Source of the DNA: Lutjanus erythropterus
Lineage: Eukaryota > Chordata > Actinopteri > Lutjaniformes > Lutjanidae
Assembly: GCA_020091685.1 (NCBI GenBank)
Contig: CM034601.1
Coordinates: 9,116,419 to 9,180,418, forward strand
Direction: 5' to 3'
Length of the DNA stretch: 64,000 bases
This document shows, piece by piece, positions 32,036 through 45,400 of the stretch (position 1 is its first letter; each line of letters opens with the position of its first letter). The notes beneath the pieces are model-generated. The model did no database searches and was not told the DNA's origin. It worked only from the letters and a program-made list of their open reading frames with translations. A program made the position numbers and the translations under genes.

Positions 32036-33210
32036 GTTTACACACCTCCAGCCCAGTATTGAAGTCGACCTACTCTTCCCTTCCTGTGGTGTCTGTGTAT
32101 CCCCGCCCACTACATTTCATTCATACACAGAAGGGAAACGAATCGATTGCACACAGGAGACGAAACACTCGGCTTCTCTCACAGAATCATGAATCAGTGA
32201 GTTTTTTTTCTTTCTTTTTTTTTTTTTTAAGTGCCAGACTGTGAACCTCGGAGTGAAACGAGCAAAGACTTTTCCTGATGACTCCGTCTGGTGGAGAAGA
32301 ACGCTCCTCCTCGCCAAGACGACTTCACCAACTTATTACATCCCACACTACAAACCAAGTCCTCTTTTTTTGTACTAAAAGTGGAAAATATTATGATAGA
32401 ATTGACTATATATATATACACACCTTACATGCTAAATACTGTAAACATTTTCCTTCCTTTATATTTGATTTTCTTTTACTTTTTGTTACCAGAGACTGTA
32501 CGCCCATTATTTTATGCTCCTCTTTTGAAACACTATTCAGCGCCAACACGGATGACTTCAGATGCAGCAGTGTGATGAACAGAATAAGCACCCTTTCAAG
32601 GAGAAAGACGAGCTCCCCTGAGGCTGTTTTAGAAGATGAGAGGAGAAAAGGTTGTGGGATTTTATTTTTGTCTTCCAGCAGGCTTTTTATGACACTGTCA
32701 TCTGGAGATGCTTTTTCAGATAAAAATCCACTCTAAAACACTAATGCCATCGCATTTTTATGTATAACTGGTGACATTATGTCACTTTATGATGTGTCAT
32801 TTTCTGTAGGTTTATTGTTTCTCGTCAGCTCTTTATACATTGAATACATGTTATTATTACACATAAAGCTTTGTAAACACACACAGGCCCACTGAGCAAT
32901 ATGTCAATATGAAGAGAAACCATAAATGGTGTTTCACTGTAGGATTTGTTTCTCTCCTGTGGCTAAATATCGTTTTTCAACACCCTGTTTCAGAATACAC
33001 CCTCAAAAACAGGCAAGGATGCCCACTGTTTCTCCATTCAGCATTGTCAACACTAATTGTGTGGCTTTCAGATGGTTGTAAAAGGTAGTAAACGGTGATC
33101 AGACTGGTGTAACACTAATGTTTAAGTGTTTTTATCACATATATATTGATCTATACCTCACTTATATGCTAGTGTTGGGTCCAACAATGACCAAAAAAGA
33201 CATTTTATAG

Positions 33211-33846
33211 AGAGGGCTGCAATGATTAATCGATTATTAAATTAATTACCAACTATTTTGATAATCAATTAATTGGTTTAAGCCATTTTCGAAGAAAAAA
33301 GTCTATTCTTTGATTTTAATCTTCTTAAATGTAACTGTTTTGTTTTCTTTACTCCTCTAGTAAACTGAATATCTTCGGGTTGCGAGTTTAGCTGAATAAT
33401 TTTGAAGAAATGCAGTTATTTTGACTGATACTGCAATTGTGATGTGATTTGAGAAATTAGAGGAAAGGATCATTTTTGCATCATTATTCTCATTTTCATT
33501 GAAAAACACAAAATGATTGGTCCCTCATTTTTTTTTTCAGGGATCTGTAGAAGTCTAGAAAATGATGCGTTGACCAGGATGCCTCTGCAGCACCACAATA
33601 TTTAATTTAAAATGTTATTTTGACACATATTTCGCCTTAAACAAATGTTGTGCATCCTGCGATTTGAAAATTGCAGTACATCATATTGCAGTTTCGATTA
33701 ATTGTTCAGTCCTAGTTGTGAGTAAAATAACATTTGGGGGTGTAATCTTAGGCTTTGGGAAACGCTAAACAACATTTTTCATTATTCGATTCATCGAAAA
33801 TAATCATCTGATTAATCGACTGAAAATATGTCTTAGGTGCAGCTCT
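33211..33846. mobile_element. hAT-like short element interrupted by a younger one
   Basis: The outer element opens 'agagggctgcaatgattaat', is broken at 33387, resumes at about 33723 with 'taaaataacatttggggg' and closes 'cttaggtgcagctcta'. The two halves fit the order of the intact family, so the break is a nested insertion. Confidence 0.75.
33387..33714. mobile_element. Nested hAT-like element (TAGGGCTGAACAA family)
   Basis: Interior matches 37327-37691 ('aaatgcagttattttgact', 'tttcgattaattgt'). It is flanked by GTTGCGAG (33379-33386) and GTTGTGAG (33715-33722), a target duplication with one change. Confidence 0.8.
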
Positions 33847-35429
33847 ATTTTTAATTGTGTTTCAGAGTTTGTCTTTTCTTTGGAACTAAATTTGCATCAA
33901 ATGAAATGCTTTCTCGCACATGACATCACTTTCTACCTGGAAGCGAGCGACCGAACTCCAGCGGATGGAGGGTGAAAAATTGTCCTGATATAATATGATT
34001 GATGTCGCAGCAGTGCAGCTTGTGATTTCTCCCTCTGCAGACGTCTAAGTTGTGTGTCTAAGTTATTTATTCAAAACTAATGTAATTACCCTGAGTCAGC
34101 CTTGTTACTATATGGTTTGAGGACACTTTAATTACCTGTGACTCCCAACAGCTCCTGTTTTCCTTCCAAGCCTCATCTTTTTTTGATGATTTTCCCATAA
34201 AAAGTCTGCTGTGGATCTTATAAGATGTGACGCTCCTCAACCTTAATTAGTCTCGCGTCCTCCCTGTCGACTGCTTTGAAGAGGGGAAACAGAAACTTCA
34301 AGGACGTCAGCGTCGATTTTGAACTTTGCTAAAATAGAACCAGGGCCAGCGTTTCTTTTTTTTTTCCAACAGGCCACACGTCACTCAGCCTGTTTGCTGA
34401 CGCACGGAGCGGGTTAGAACGTCTTCATTGAAAAAACTGAAACAGTCAGCTGTTTTAGTTAGGAAACGGCCGAGTATGGAAGAGCGTATCGGACTGCAGC
34501 GTTTCTGGGGACATCTCTGTACAACAACACAACTTTATAACTTTGTTCACCGATTTGGGTGAAACTGGAGTGTAGAGGAGAGCTCTCCAAGGGTGGCACA
34601 TCAGAGAGGAAGAATAAATATGTAGTTTTACCCAAATCAGTGACTAAAGTCATAAAATTGTGCTTTTGTACACAACTTTTGCACAGACACCCAGAAGCAC
34701 TCCAGCATTTCATGGAACCCAGATTTAGCAACACCCCCACGTGCAGGATAAGTCATCAACAGTTTAAAATAATTTTTCAGGAAAAGGCAAACTCTGAAGC
34801 ACCATTTAAAAAATACCCTAGAATAATTACTTTTCTGTCATTGCGACTTATAGATCAATACATATGTGATTAAAAAACGCTGGGAGTAACAGGCTCATGA
34901 TTTCTGCAAAGACACATTGCTTAGAATTTTGCAGATGTACATTATATTGGAGAGAAAACAGATATCTCTATGGTTGATGTATACAAAACTCTGCAGCTGA
35001 CGCCAAAACTATTTAGATAGATAAACAGCACTACAGGCAAGGGGGGAATTATATTTTTGATTTGGGAATGAACTGTCCCTTTTTAAATCGATTTTGACTG
35101 TATTTTAACTTACAATATGTATCGCCTTCCTGTAACCTATAGATTCTATGGGTGCTTCTTGTGTCCTGGCCGTGTTAAACCACAGTAAAAATGTGGTGAG
35201 TGACAAACCACATCACCGGGGAGGATCAGCAGAATCGCATCCTCTTTGCTTCATGTTTGCTGTTGGAAAAGACGAGGAGTGTTAGCAGGAACTTAACTGG
35301 CCTGAAGCCTCGATCAGTGAGTCAGTACTTTAGTTTGATTTTGATATTTGAAAATGAACACACAGCCAAATGGTTTCCATAGCTCTCACATAAATACGTT
35401 GGACATCTTTGAGGTGTGGACAAATCAGG

Positions 35430-35563
35430 ACTTTTTGGGACATCATGTTAAGCTTTTGGGAAAGAGTGAAGGACATTTTTCATCATTTTCTGGAGAAAAC
35501 AGCTACTTAATTGAGAAAATGCTTCGCCGATAAATCAAAAACAATTGTTAGTTGCAGCCCTAC
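35430..35563. mobile_element. hAT-like element fragment
   Basis: 'gacatcatgttaagcttttg', 'tttttcatcattttctggag' and the intact end GTTAGTTGCAGCCCTA identify half of a short element of the 3519-3793 family. Confidence 0.65.
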
Positions 35564-37326
35564 ATTAACATGTCACCTCCCAGAGTATTTATAATATTTA
35601 TGATAGCGACAGTATGGTGAGAGGGTGTACATTTGCACATACTTCAAAATAGCATTGGCATGGTTTTCTGCAGGAGGAGTGTGATATGGTATAGAAAATT
35701 AAACGAGAAAACAAGCGTAGGCCTGAGCACCGTCTGTATCTATGTTCTAAATCAAATCAAAGGCACATTTATCCACTTAAATTCCTCTGGTGTCTCCTGT
35801 GTGCTTTGAATGATCCCAGCTGCATGGAGGACTTTACAAAAACAACAGATATTTGGTTAGATCGTATTATTTTTGCGGTTCATTTCGATGCGATGTCTTA
35901 AGACTGGTGGAAGCAAACAGACGTGCTGATTTGCAAACGGTTAAATGCATTTGTGTCCAGTTAAAGCTAAAGAGCGCAGGTGCATATTTTTCCATTTGTG
36001 TGATTTAACCTACACAGACTTTATGTGCATTTGGCCCCTGATATCCTGAAACATAGTCTTGAGTTTACAGTGTTTGTAAATTGTGATATTTTCCCTCCAT
36101 TTTTTTTGTTATTGAGACTCAAATTTAAGAAAAATATTTTTTTGTATGCCACATTAATGCCATATTTTATTTTTATTACCATGATATGTTTATTAAGAAT
36201 TTTGAGCCACACCTGTGGGTCATATACATCCCTGTATATATTAATAAAAAAAATCAGCAGTAGCCCCCGTATTTTATGTTTCTTTGTGAGGGTAAATATG
36301 TGAGTTCAGCAGAAATATTCATAGGTTAATGCACTGATAAAAGTCAGATAATAATTAAGCTTACATGGGTAGAGAAGTGACCAATTAATACTAAATGACT
36401 AAATGTGGTTTTGGGAAGGATGCTATAAAAAAAAAAAGAAACTCTGGTGTGAGATGTGTCCCAAAACACAACATCATGTCACATATTGTTTTAGAAATTT
36501 TAAATAATCTATTGTATAATTTGTAACGACAAAAACTAAACTGAAAATGCCAAATGTAGGGGTTTTTTTTTGCATGAATTTGCATTAATTGGATATCAAA
36601 AAGATGATGTTTCAATGGTTGTGCCACATTTCCTTTCTTTGAGTAGAAAAAGAACAGAATTTCTTCACCAGATTGATCCATTCTGTTGTGGTACCACTTA
36701 ATTTTTTACATTTGTTTTAATCCTATTTTTTTATTTGTTGTAATACCTTTATGCAAAGTGTTAAATTTGGGTATTGCATTCAGATGCATGGAACTGAGCT
36801 CCCACTGATTGTTGCCTTTGAGAGAAAATATTCTCACTTCATCATCGTGACATTATTGTAACTGTGCAGCTGTGCCACAGCAGTTAGTTGAAGACCAATG
36901 AACGCGTTAAAAAAAAGTTTTCTTTTTTTTAGACAATACCACTGATTATCCTCGACGTGCACCTTATCTCCTCTACAGCTCAAGAAAAAAAAAAGCCTCT
37001 TCATGCCATATGATCTGTCATTTTTCTTTTAGTTTTTTTTTTTTTTTTGCAGCGATCACACATTTTTTGCTTTTTGTGCCATTTCAGCCTGACTTTGAAA
37101 AGGACCGTAAAGAACAAAAATAGGATTTTTTCTTTTTTTAAATGTGTCAAAGTGTTATGAAAATATATTATTTGAAGTTAAATTTTACTTTTTTTTATTT
37201 TCTGTAGCATGTAATGTGTTAATATACCTAGTCAATAAAAATGTACCGGATTGTCAGTTTGGGCTTTACGTTACTGTGGCTCCATATGGTTTGACATTAT
37301 TCCAGTTAATTAAATTCAGTGTTAAT

Positions 37327-37691
37327 TAGGGCTGAACAACTTCAAAAAAACATTAAATTGCAGTTATTTTGACTTGCATTACAATCGCAATATGACTTGC
37401 AATATTAGAGGTAATGTTATTTTATACATCATTATTCTTATTTTGATTGATAAACGTGTTAAAAATGACTCGTGTTAATTTTCTGCAGGCATCTGCACCA
37501 AATGAAGATGTTTTTTAAGTATGTAGAATCTGATTTGTCGGACCGGACAGCTCTGTTTCATGACATTCATTAATTTAAAAGTTTTTTTTGAGACATTTTG
37601 CCTTTAACAAGTATTGCACCTCCTGAGATTTCACAACTGCAGAAAGCCACATCGTGATTTCGATAAAATTTCGATTAATTGTGCAGCCCTA
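37327..37691. mobile_element. Intact non-autonomous hAT-like element, 365 bp
   Basis: Starts TAGGGCTGAACAAC and ends GTGCAGCCCTA. The octamer GTGTTAAT is present on both sides (37319-37326 and 37692-37699), a perfect target duplication. No coding capacity. Confidence 0.9.
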
Positions 37692-37798
37692 GTGTTAATG
37701 TTGAATAGTTTGCAAAGCGCTGATCCAGCTTTTCACTTCTGTCCTGCATGTGATGTTTAGTGATCGCAGCTTTTTAATGTCGAGATTCTCAGTCTAAT

Positions 37799-37850
37799 TA
37801 AAGGGATAGTTCACCCAAAAATGAAAATTCAACATAATTTTGCTTATTGA
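37799..37850. repeat. 'aaagggatagttcaccca' repeat end
   Basis: The phrase 'ttaaagggatagttcaccca' and 'aaaaatgaaaatt' is the start of a repeat I recall as very common across teleosts, including cyprinids. Only about 50 bp remain. Confidence 0.6.
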
Positions 37851-38269
37851 TGAAGCATGAAGATGATGATGCTTATTGATGAAGAAAAAAAACTTTTTTG
37901 AATAAAAGGAAGATATTATGTCAGACTCAACTTACACATTATATAGATAGCTGATAACAACAAAAAGATTAAAATACATATTAAAAAATAAGGGATGAAA
38001 ACAAAAGTCAGTGTAATGAGAGACAAATATTCAACAGTTGGAAGTTGAATATGGGGGGTTTCATCAAACATGATTGTAATATTCTAAAAATGTGTTGCTT
38101 TTTTTTTTATTGTTTTCTAATAGCAAGAGAATGACTGTAAACATTAAATTAATCAAAACAAAGAGGTTAAGAGGATTGTAAACTAAAAATCATCTGTTTA
38201 TGAATACAGAATTTTCCCAATAATAAGAAAACAGTTTAGAGATTTTTATTATCTTGTCATAATTACATT

Positions 38270-38460
38270 ATTATACATATTATATCTTTAAGAGTACAAC
38301 AGAGAGTCATAACATAAGTGACACAACATTCAAGTACAAGTACTGTTACTAAAATATTACTCATTTAAAAGTACAAGTACTGGCATTAGAAAAATACTGA
38401 AGTAAGAGTACAAAGTATTAATCTCAAAAAGTACACAGAGTATTAGTTACTTTGTAACCA
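38270..38460. repeat. 'aagtacaagtactgttact' interspersed repeat
   Basis: Shares 'agtactgttact', 'aaatattactca' and further blocks with 58650-58760. Ends 'gtattagttactttg'. Unclassified. Confidence 0.5.
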
Positions 38461-39119
38461 TTGATATTTAATGTATTATTTATATCAGCATTCAAAGGGT
38501 TTCTGTTTCTTTGAATCTTCAGTCTGAATCTTTCCTCTTCTCTGTTCTGCTCAGTGATCACAGTCACCTCTACGGATTTTGTGCATTTCATAGTTGAAAA
38601 TACTCGCAACTAATTAATCATTAATAATTTATACTTTTTGCCATTTTTCTCATTTTAAGTTTATGTTTCCTTATTCAACAAATTGCTCTGCCAGTCAAAA
38701 CAATGCCAAAGGCAGATGCTGTTGCTGCAATTCTGACACAATTGATTGAAAAACTCATGAATACATGGTGATTAATTGATTAATGATTAATGATGAACAT
38801 TCTTACTCCAAATCTGTGCTGCTGCAGTGTTTAGTTTTCTGTTTGTAATTCAAATTGCACAAATAAAAAAACTTCTTAATTGCAGTAACTTGAGAATTTG
38901 TAATTAGTTACTTCCACCCCTGCATATAAGTAATCATGACAACACGAGAAATGAACCCCCCATACATAAATGTAGTCGTTTAATGTACTTAATTGTATAT
39001 TTATTTTTTACATTTATTAATATATGTATTGCCTCATTTATTTGTTTCAGGATCTATTTCACAGCCTCGCTTATGTATTTATTTAATATTGTCTAAAATG
39101 GATAGATATTTCATCAGCA

Positions 39120-39360
39120 TGTCCACAATAAGAAAAGGGGTCTTGGCACGGCGGGGGCTGTGGGCGTTGATGAAGACTGCTGCTGCTGCGTGTGTTTCCC
39201 GGATGGACTAGCGACGCCATCTTTACGCCAGTGCTACCGGTGGGTCTTCGACTCAGCGGAGCGGCAGTGCTGTTGCTGATCCACCACCAGGAATCGCCGA
39301 GCAGCCGATAATCTTCCCTTTCCACCGGGACGTTACGAACGGTCCCAACGCCCGAGCACC
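39120..39360 (+). promoter_or_regulatory. GC-rich, CpG-containing ywhae promoter and 5' UTR
   Basis: Base composition changes sharply from AT-rich to GC-rich with many CpGs, continuing through exon 1 to about 39540. This is the usual setting of a housekeeping 14-3-3 promoter. No TATA box was recognised. Limits are approximate. Confidence 0.55.
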
Positions 39361-39424
39361 ATGGCCGATAGAGAGAACCAAGTTTACCAGGCGAAACTGG
39401 CCGAGCAGGCGGAGAGATATGACG
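39361..39424 (+). CDS. ywhae: ywhae coding exon 1
   Basis: ATG in 'gagcaccatggccgat'. 64 nt, phase 1 out, donor gtaagt. Encodes [20 protein letters not shown]; the first residues differ from human MDDREDL. Confidence 0.96.
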
Positions 39425-42400
39425 GTAAGTCACAGAATACAAGTAGTTAACCAACAGCCATTGCAGAATGCCTGGCCCCTCTTCCCTCTCTGTCTCCCTG
39501 CGCAGGGGGCTCGGAGACGCAGGTAAAGCAGTTCACATGGATTTGTTGGGCGAGAGACAAAATGGCGGAGATTTCTTCAGCAGAATGAATCAGTAAACGT
39601 TTAAATTAACTGTCTCTGCTCAATGGTGAAGCGCATTGACCTGCCCTGTCGAGTTCCCTGGTGTCTGGTTTAAGATGTACCATTAGCTATGTTAATTGGT
39701 GAGCCAAGCTAGTCCGCTGCCGATAGTTAGCACTAGCCATCTACATTGCTAACTAGCTGGCTAGCCTTTCATCAGCCCGGTCATGCCCAGAAGGGAACCC
39801 CAGACCCGCGCAAGAGCTCGCGAGAGCGATCGTTCTATCTCAAATCATGATTTTTCTAGACGCAGACTGAGTGGGTTGTGTCCATAAATATAACCAGATT
39901 TCAATCTCAGTGTTCTCAAAACATTAAATAATATTAGTTTGTGCAATGATGAAACAACTTTTGCAAATCTCGCGAGAGTATCTCAAATCAAGGGCTCCCT
40001 TCTTGACGCGACCCTCAGCCCCGACACGCGTCATGCCGAACTCCGTCAGAAAGACAGTGCAGCAAACGTCCACACCCCATCAAACATGACTTGTGCTTTA
40101 TTTGAATCCGCAGTGTCTGGTCCAACAAAAAGCTGCTGCTGCTTCAGAAGTAAAATACATCATAAAATTACAGTCAATGCTAACGTTTCGCCCGTAGCTA
40201 CGAAGTGTTTTTGTTAAGAGAAACCTGCTCCAACTTGGGAAAAAAAAACACACGTTAGGGCTGAAAACTTAAAATTAAGTAAATTAATCATGCTGTGTTG
40301 GGCGGAGGCCGTGAGATTATTTTTTAACAGCTCTTTTAAGGTATTGATTTATGCTCTACCAGATGAATTTGCTAGACGTTGTCTAATCAGCATTAATTAA
40401 AGTTAGAAACTGTATGTGTGTTTGTGATAACTAGGGCTGGCATTCCGTCTGCTGCTGTAAAGAGCCCAGCATTGCTGTGCGACTGTGTGGGGGGGCTTGT
40501 GCATTGATTGATAGATGAGCCATTGCACCAATAGTGTGCAGGAGTAGGCGGGGTAGAGACTATTGCTACTATGTGATAGGTGGCTGAGCAACAATGTCAG
40601 TCAGAAGTTAAGCTTGAGTTAACTTTTCTTTGCAGTAAATTGACTGGAAGTCTTCTTACCAAAATAAAGTTTATTTACCTTAAAATTATTCATTAGCTTT
40701 TTGTTAATATATTTATAGTATAAGGCTGCAACTAACAATTATTTTCTTAGTCAATTAATCTGTTGATTATAATTGATCAGCTGTTTGGTCTAAAAATTGG
40801 ATGATGATGGTATATATCATCTTATATTTATTCTTCTTACAATCACAAGATAAATGCTTCTGTTGGGACAGTCAGACTACTTTATTGATCCCAAACTGGG
40901 AAATTCTTAAAGTGCTGGTATGGCGTGTGTGTCTGTGTCTGCCCTCTTCTCCTGCACTCTCTGTTTAGAGACAGGTGACAAATCATGTGGAATAATTGCC
41001 TAATTTAAAAGACACATTCACAAACAGCAGTGAGCTTGTAACACAATAGCTTTATGACCTGTTCTGCTGTCCCACCCTTTTTCCACAGAAGTTCAACAAC
41101 AATTCACAACGCCACAACTTGGGTGTGAACCTTAAATGTCATACTGCTGCGGTCCAGGTTGCAAGTTGTATCCAAGTAGAGAATCTGACAAATCATCATG
41201 ACACTACCTCCTGATTCATCAGCAACTGAAAAGTCCGTGGATAGTGAAAATCTCAATGGACATCAGCCCACATTTCAAGCTTGAAATAATATATTTGATC
41301 AACTTGTTATCTTCTGTAACACAGCAGCTAATGTTAGCATTCAACCACTTCCTAGCTATAGATGATATGACAGCAGAGGCATAAATTAATTCTGAAATAT
41401 CAACACACATCATGGACACATGAATTTAATGCTGAGGCTCGAAGTAAAACAAACTGGATGTCTTCAAGCTTGCAATGTAGACTATCGTTAACGTTCTGGT
41501 TAAGTCAGCAACATTATGTGAGCTTATGCTCACTGGAATGCATACTTCCAACACAAAAGTACAATAAGCAAAAACTTGAGATCACATTGTTGTTTTGTTA
41601 CACTCTAATGCACTGGTAACCAGTGGTAACCAGTGCATTAGAGTGTAACAAAACAAGAATTAGAGTAAAAAGCTTTGTCGTAAATAAAGAAAGTTGGTGA
41701 GAGTCGTTAAAAAAAAAGACAGAATGGCAGTTAACATCACATTGTAAGCTTGATTATATCCAGTGTGTTTCATTTCCAGGTTAAAAAGAACTGTCAAACG
41801 TGTGTTAATATTTCAGAATTAATTAATTTACCCCTTTCCTATCGTATCGTTTCACACCATTAGTGATTTTTAGCTAAGAAGTGCTTGAATGCTAACATGT
41901 AATGTATAATGGTAACTAATGAATAATCAAATATGTAATATTAGCACAAAAATATTGGCCAGTGTCCCTCAACATTTTCACTATCCTTTGTCTTTTCAGT
42001 TCCTGATCAGTTAGGAAGCGGTGAAATCATAACAGTTTGTCAGATTCTCTACTTAAATATTACTTGTAACCTGGAACACAGTAGTACGACATTTGAGCTT
42101 CCCACCCTGAGAGTGACATCAGAGGAAAATGCCCACTGTGTGAATATGGTGAATGCCCGCCATGCCTGTTTGTACCTTATACACAGAAAATGATTGTATA
42201 AATTAAAACAGACCAGTTAGTGTTTTTTATTTCCAGAAACATTTCTTTTTCTGTGGTATTTCTTTTACATAATAGTAGGGCTGCATGATACGGTAAAAAA
42301 AAAGTTATATTGATTATTGTCATGAATTAAATTAATGAAATTATGATTGCAATATGATTATCGGGAATTGCATCACAATTTTCATTTTTACTGAAAAAAT

Positions 42401-45400
42401 AGTAAAATCATGATGATGTGACATTTGGTGGTGTCTGTACCAAACAGACATGTTTTCTTTCATCTCAAGAACAACATTTTTAGGCCAAGGCATTATATTA
42501 TTGAATTTTATTATAATGCTGTTTTCACACACTGTTTTCCTTTTTCAAAAAAATTCATTTTGGCCCTGCAATTTGGATTTTGCACTTTGTCATATTGTGA
42601 TTTCGATGTATTGCAGTTTGTAATTGAGCCTTACGTAATCTGAAGTTTTCAGTTGAAGAGAGAAAAATAAACTGTCACTGAACACTGTCTGGTTTTGCTG
42701 CAAGCCAAATTTCAGGCAGGACAGTAAAGGCTGAACTGAGGTCTTGAATGAGCACTTCGATATTTTCTTTTATAGCTTTGGTACTTTTGATACCATGAAA
42801 TGCTAGCATTATATTGTTTTTAGGTGTGGCATTGGAAAAAGTACTGATATTTTAATTCTTTTGACAACCATAAGTGTCTCACTGGAGAACGAAGCTTCTT
42901 ATAGCATACTGTAGACTTCACAAACTACAGCTTTGAAGATTGACTGTAATTTCCTTTTATAGCAACCCTGGAAGTTGGTGTCCAAATGAGGGCTGGAGAG
43001 TTGTGAAGTGGGAGGAGCTATTTTGAGCACCCTGTTGTTGGAAGTAAAAGTCCCATTCATTTTTCCCATAGACAAATGTTACATGACTCACAGTTGAAGC
43101 ACTTCTGCAGCTTAGATCAGCATTGAACTCCCCAAGTTAAATCATCAGGTTGAGAACTCAGTTCTGTTTCTTTCATAAAAAGTCTAAGGTAAACTTTAAG
43201 TATGACTCCAAAGGTGCATTTTAAGGATCATTCAAAAATCTGTGACGTGCACTGCGAACCGTGGGTGGAAGCTAAAGATAATGGGTAAAGGTTCAGTCTT
43301 TGAGATTTATCTGTATCTGTAAGCACAATATGGCAGAAACGGAATATATGGCAGGAAGTTTGCTGTAATTATTGCATACTCATCTGAGAATAAGAATTGG
43401 TGTGTTTGTTACCCTAGAAATAGCCCTATAAATCTAGGGTGGGTCTGCTTTTACAGCATCTGCCGTGTTGAACTGCCATGTTTCTACAGCAGCCCAGAAT
43501 GGACAAAAAAAACGCTGGCTTTAGATACGACCTTTCGCACTGTACAATGGAGGGAACACACTTTCTCCCCCAACTCCACTGAAGCCCACATTGTCTCATC
43601 CTGTGGCCGTAGATCTGTGTAGCTTGTAATGCTGAGAAAATGTTTAAAAAAGCACTGAGAGGTCACTCAGTTTGTTTGAGTGCAGGCTGGGCTGGAGGGT
43701 AAAGTGATCAAAGCAGCATAGTTCTCCTCCTGGCCTGCAACCATCATGTATCAGGTTTCTCCAGCATGCTGCACAGAGCCCTGCTATTGGCTTCTGCAGA
43801 TAACACCCTGTCTGTGAAGCTGAAAGCCAAATGATTGACACGCTGCTATTACCTCCAGGGTAGCATGTTTAGCATGGGAACCATTTCCACATTACCCATA
43901 ATAGTACAATCTATTGTTTAAAATAGTCTCAGGTTTATCCAGTAATGACGCAAACTATATCAGAGGCAGTTTAATCAGTCAGTTTAATTTATTTAGGCGT
44001 TTAAATTCCTGTGAGTCCTTCTTGAACTGCTTCTGGTTATTTGATTGAAGAGCCCCTTATTGTGTCTGTTTTATGTTAATCCCCAGGGAAACAGCTTGTT
44101 GTGCTGATTAGTTGCTCCTTCAGATGGGAGTGTCAAATTGCTTTCATTGCCATTTCGTCTCTGGATTCTACATTTTCACACCATACCCTACTGACTCACC
44201 TTGAAGATGTGGAATGTAAAAATACAAGAATGACAACGCGTATAGCTCTCAGGTTCTTCGCCCCGACGCTGTTCCCACAGTACGTGCTCATAGGTGCTGA
44301 ATCTCTGCATTAGAGGCGTTTATACTTGGGCAGTGTCCCAGGCACTCCATTAATAAAATACTGAGGATGACAGAAACCTTTCAAGGTTCTGCAGTGTGTG
44401 TTAAACTCTTTGTTAATGGAAGGAGGATGTGCTTATTTTCACTTTACCCCGAAATGTTAATAATTATAATGGAGGAAACGGTTTGAAATATTACCTCAGT
44501 TTACAAAAACTGTTTTCACATTTACCTCTAGTGTCATTGAGCCGTGCTCCAGATCTTTGGTGGTCTTCAAAACATTAGAAAATTTGTCAGTGACATCCCA
44601 GTTTCTTCGGAAAATCCACAGAATACACTGTCAGCAGTTTTAATCATGACAATTTAAGTAGGAATGAGCCTCAATGAAACCATTATACCTAAGGACCATC
44701 TTAAAAGCTGAAAGTCAGCATTTAAAATGTCCCAGTCATTGTTCCCTTTAAAATTTTAAGCATTTTAAATCTAAGCTGCATTAAAGTAAACGACTCTAAT
44801 GCATTTGTATAGATAGTCTTGATTTGTGTTTCATCAAACACACCACATCATCTTGTAATAGACTGTGGATAATTTGATCATCTACATAATGGTGATGTGA
44901 CAGGAGACCTGAAGGTGGTGACAAAATGTCAAAATATTAAACTATGTTTTCCAGAGCCCATATAGTGGCACTTTGAAAGCTTCTCTGACAGAACTCACAA
45001 ACATTAGCATGAAACGCCATGTCAGTGACTACAAGTTGAGCTGGGCTGGCACTAGGATTTTGTTGCCCACATCCATATTTGAAACATTTGAAAATTATGT
45101 CGGCCAATATACCTTTTCTAACCTAAACACACAGCCACGTGAAGCATTTTACTGAGGATCGGTTGATGTCTCTTTTGCAAAGCCAATATTTTAAAATGGA
45201 AATAGTCAACTTTTTAGTCTACTTTCACTGATCATTATGAAGTAGTAGAAGTTTATTACATACTGTAATGGCTGCAGAATAATGAAACCATCTGCATTTA
45301 GGTTGGTTCCCTATAAGCCTCGCTTTCATTGTCTGCCACTGGGCACAATTTTCCTTGATAAATGAGGTCTCTATTAATGATTTATGAACCAAAAAAACAG

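Larger units (their letters stand above)
32044..39119. other. Presumed distal crk 3' region and spacer before ywhae
   Basis: No coding exon is supported. T-rich stretches and short open frames are frequent. An AATAAA at 37234-37239 ('gtcaataaaaatgtacc') could end a very long crk transcript, but this is a guess. The hAT-like and other repeats inside are listed separately. Confidence 0.4.

Noticed and set aside
32278-32736. 152-codon plus-strand open frame after the crk insertion
   Set aside because: Lies in presumed crk 3' UTR or spacer, has no domain similarity, and its composition looks non-coding.
39083-39454. 123-codon minus-strand open frame across the ywhae promoter
   Set aside because: GC-rich CpG region opens frames by chance; it is antisense to exon 1.
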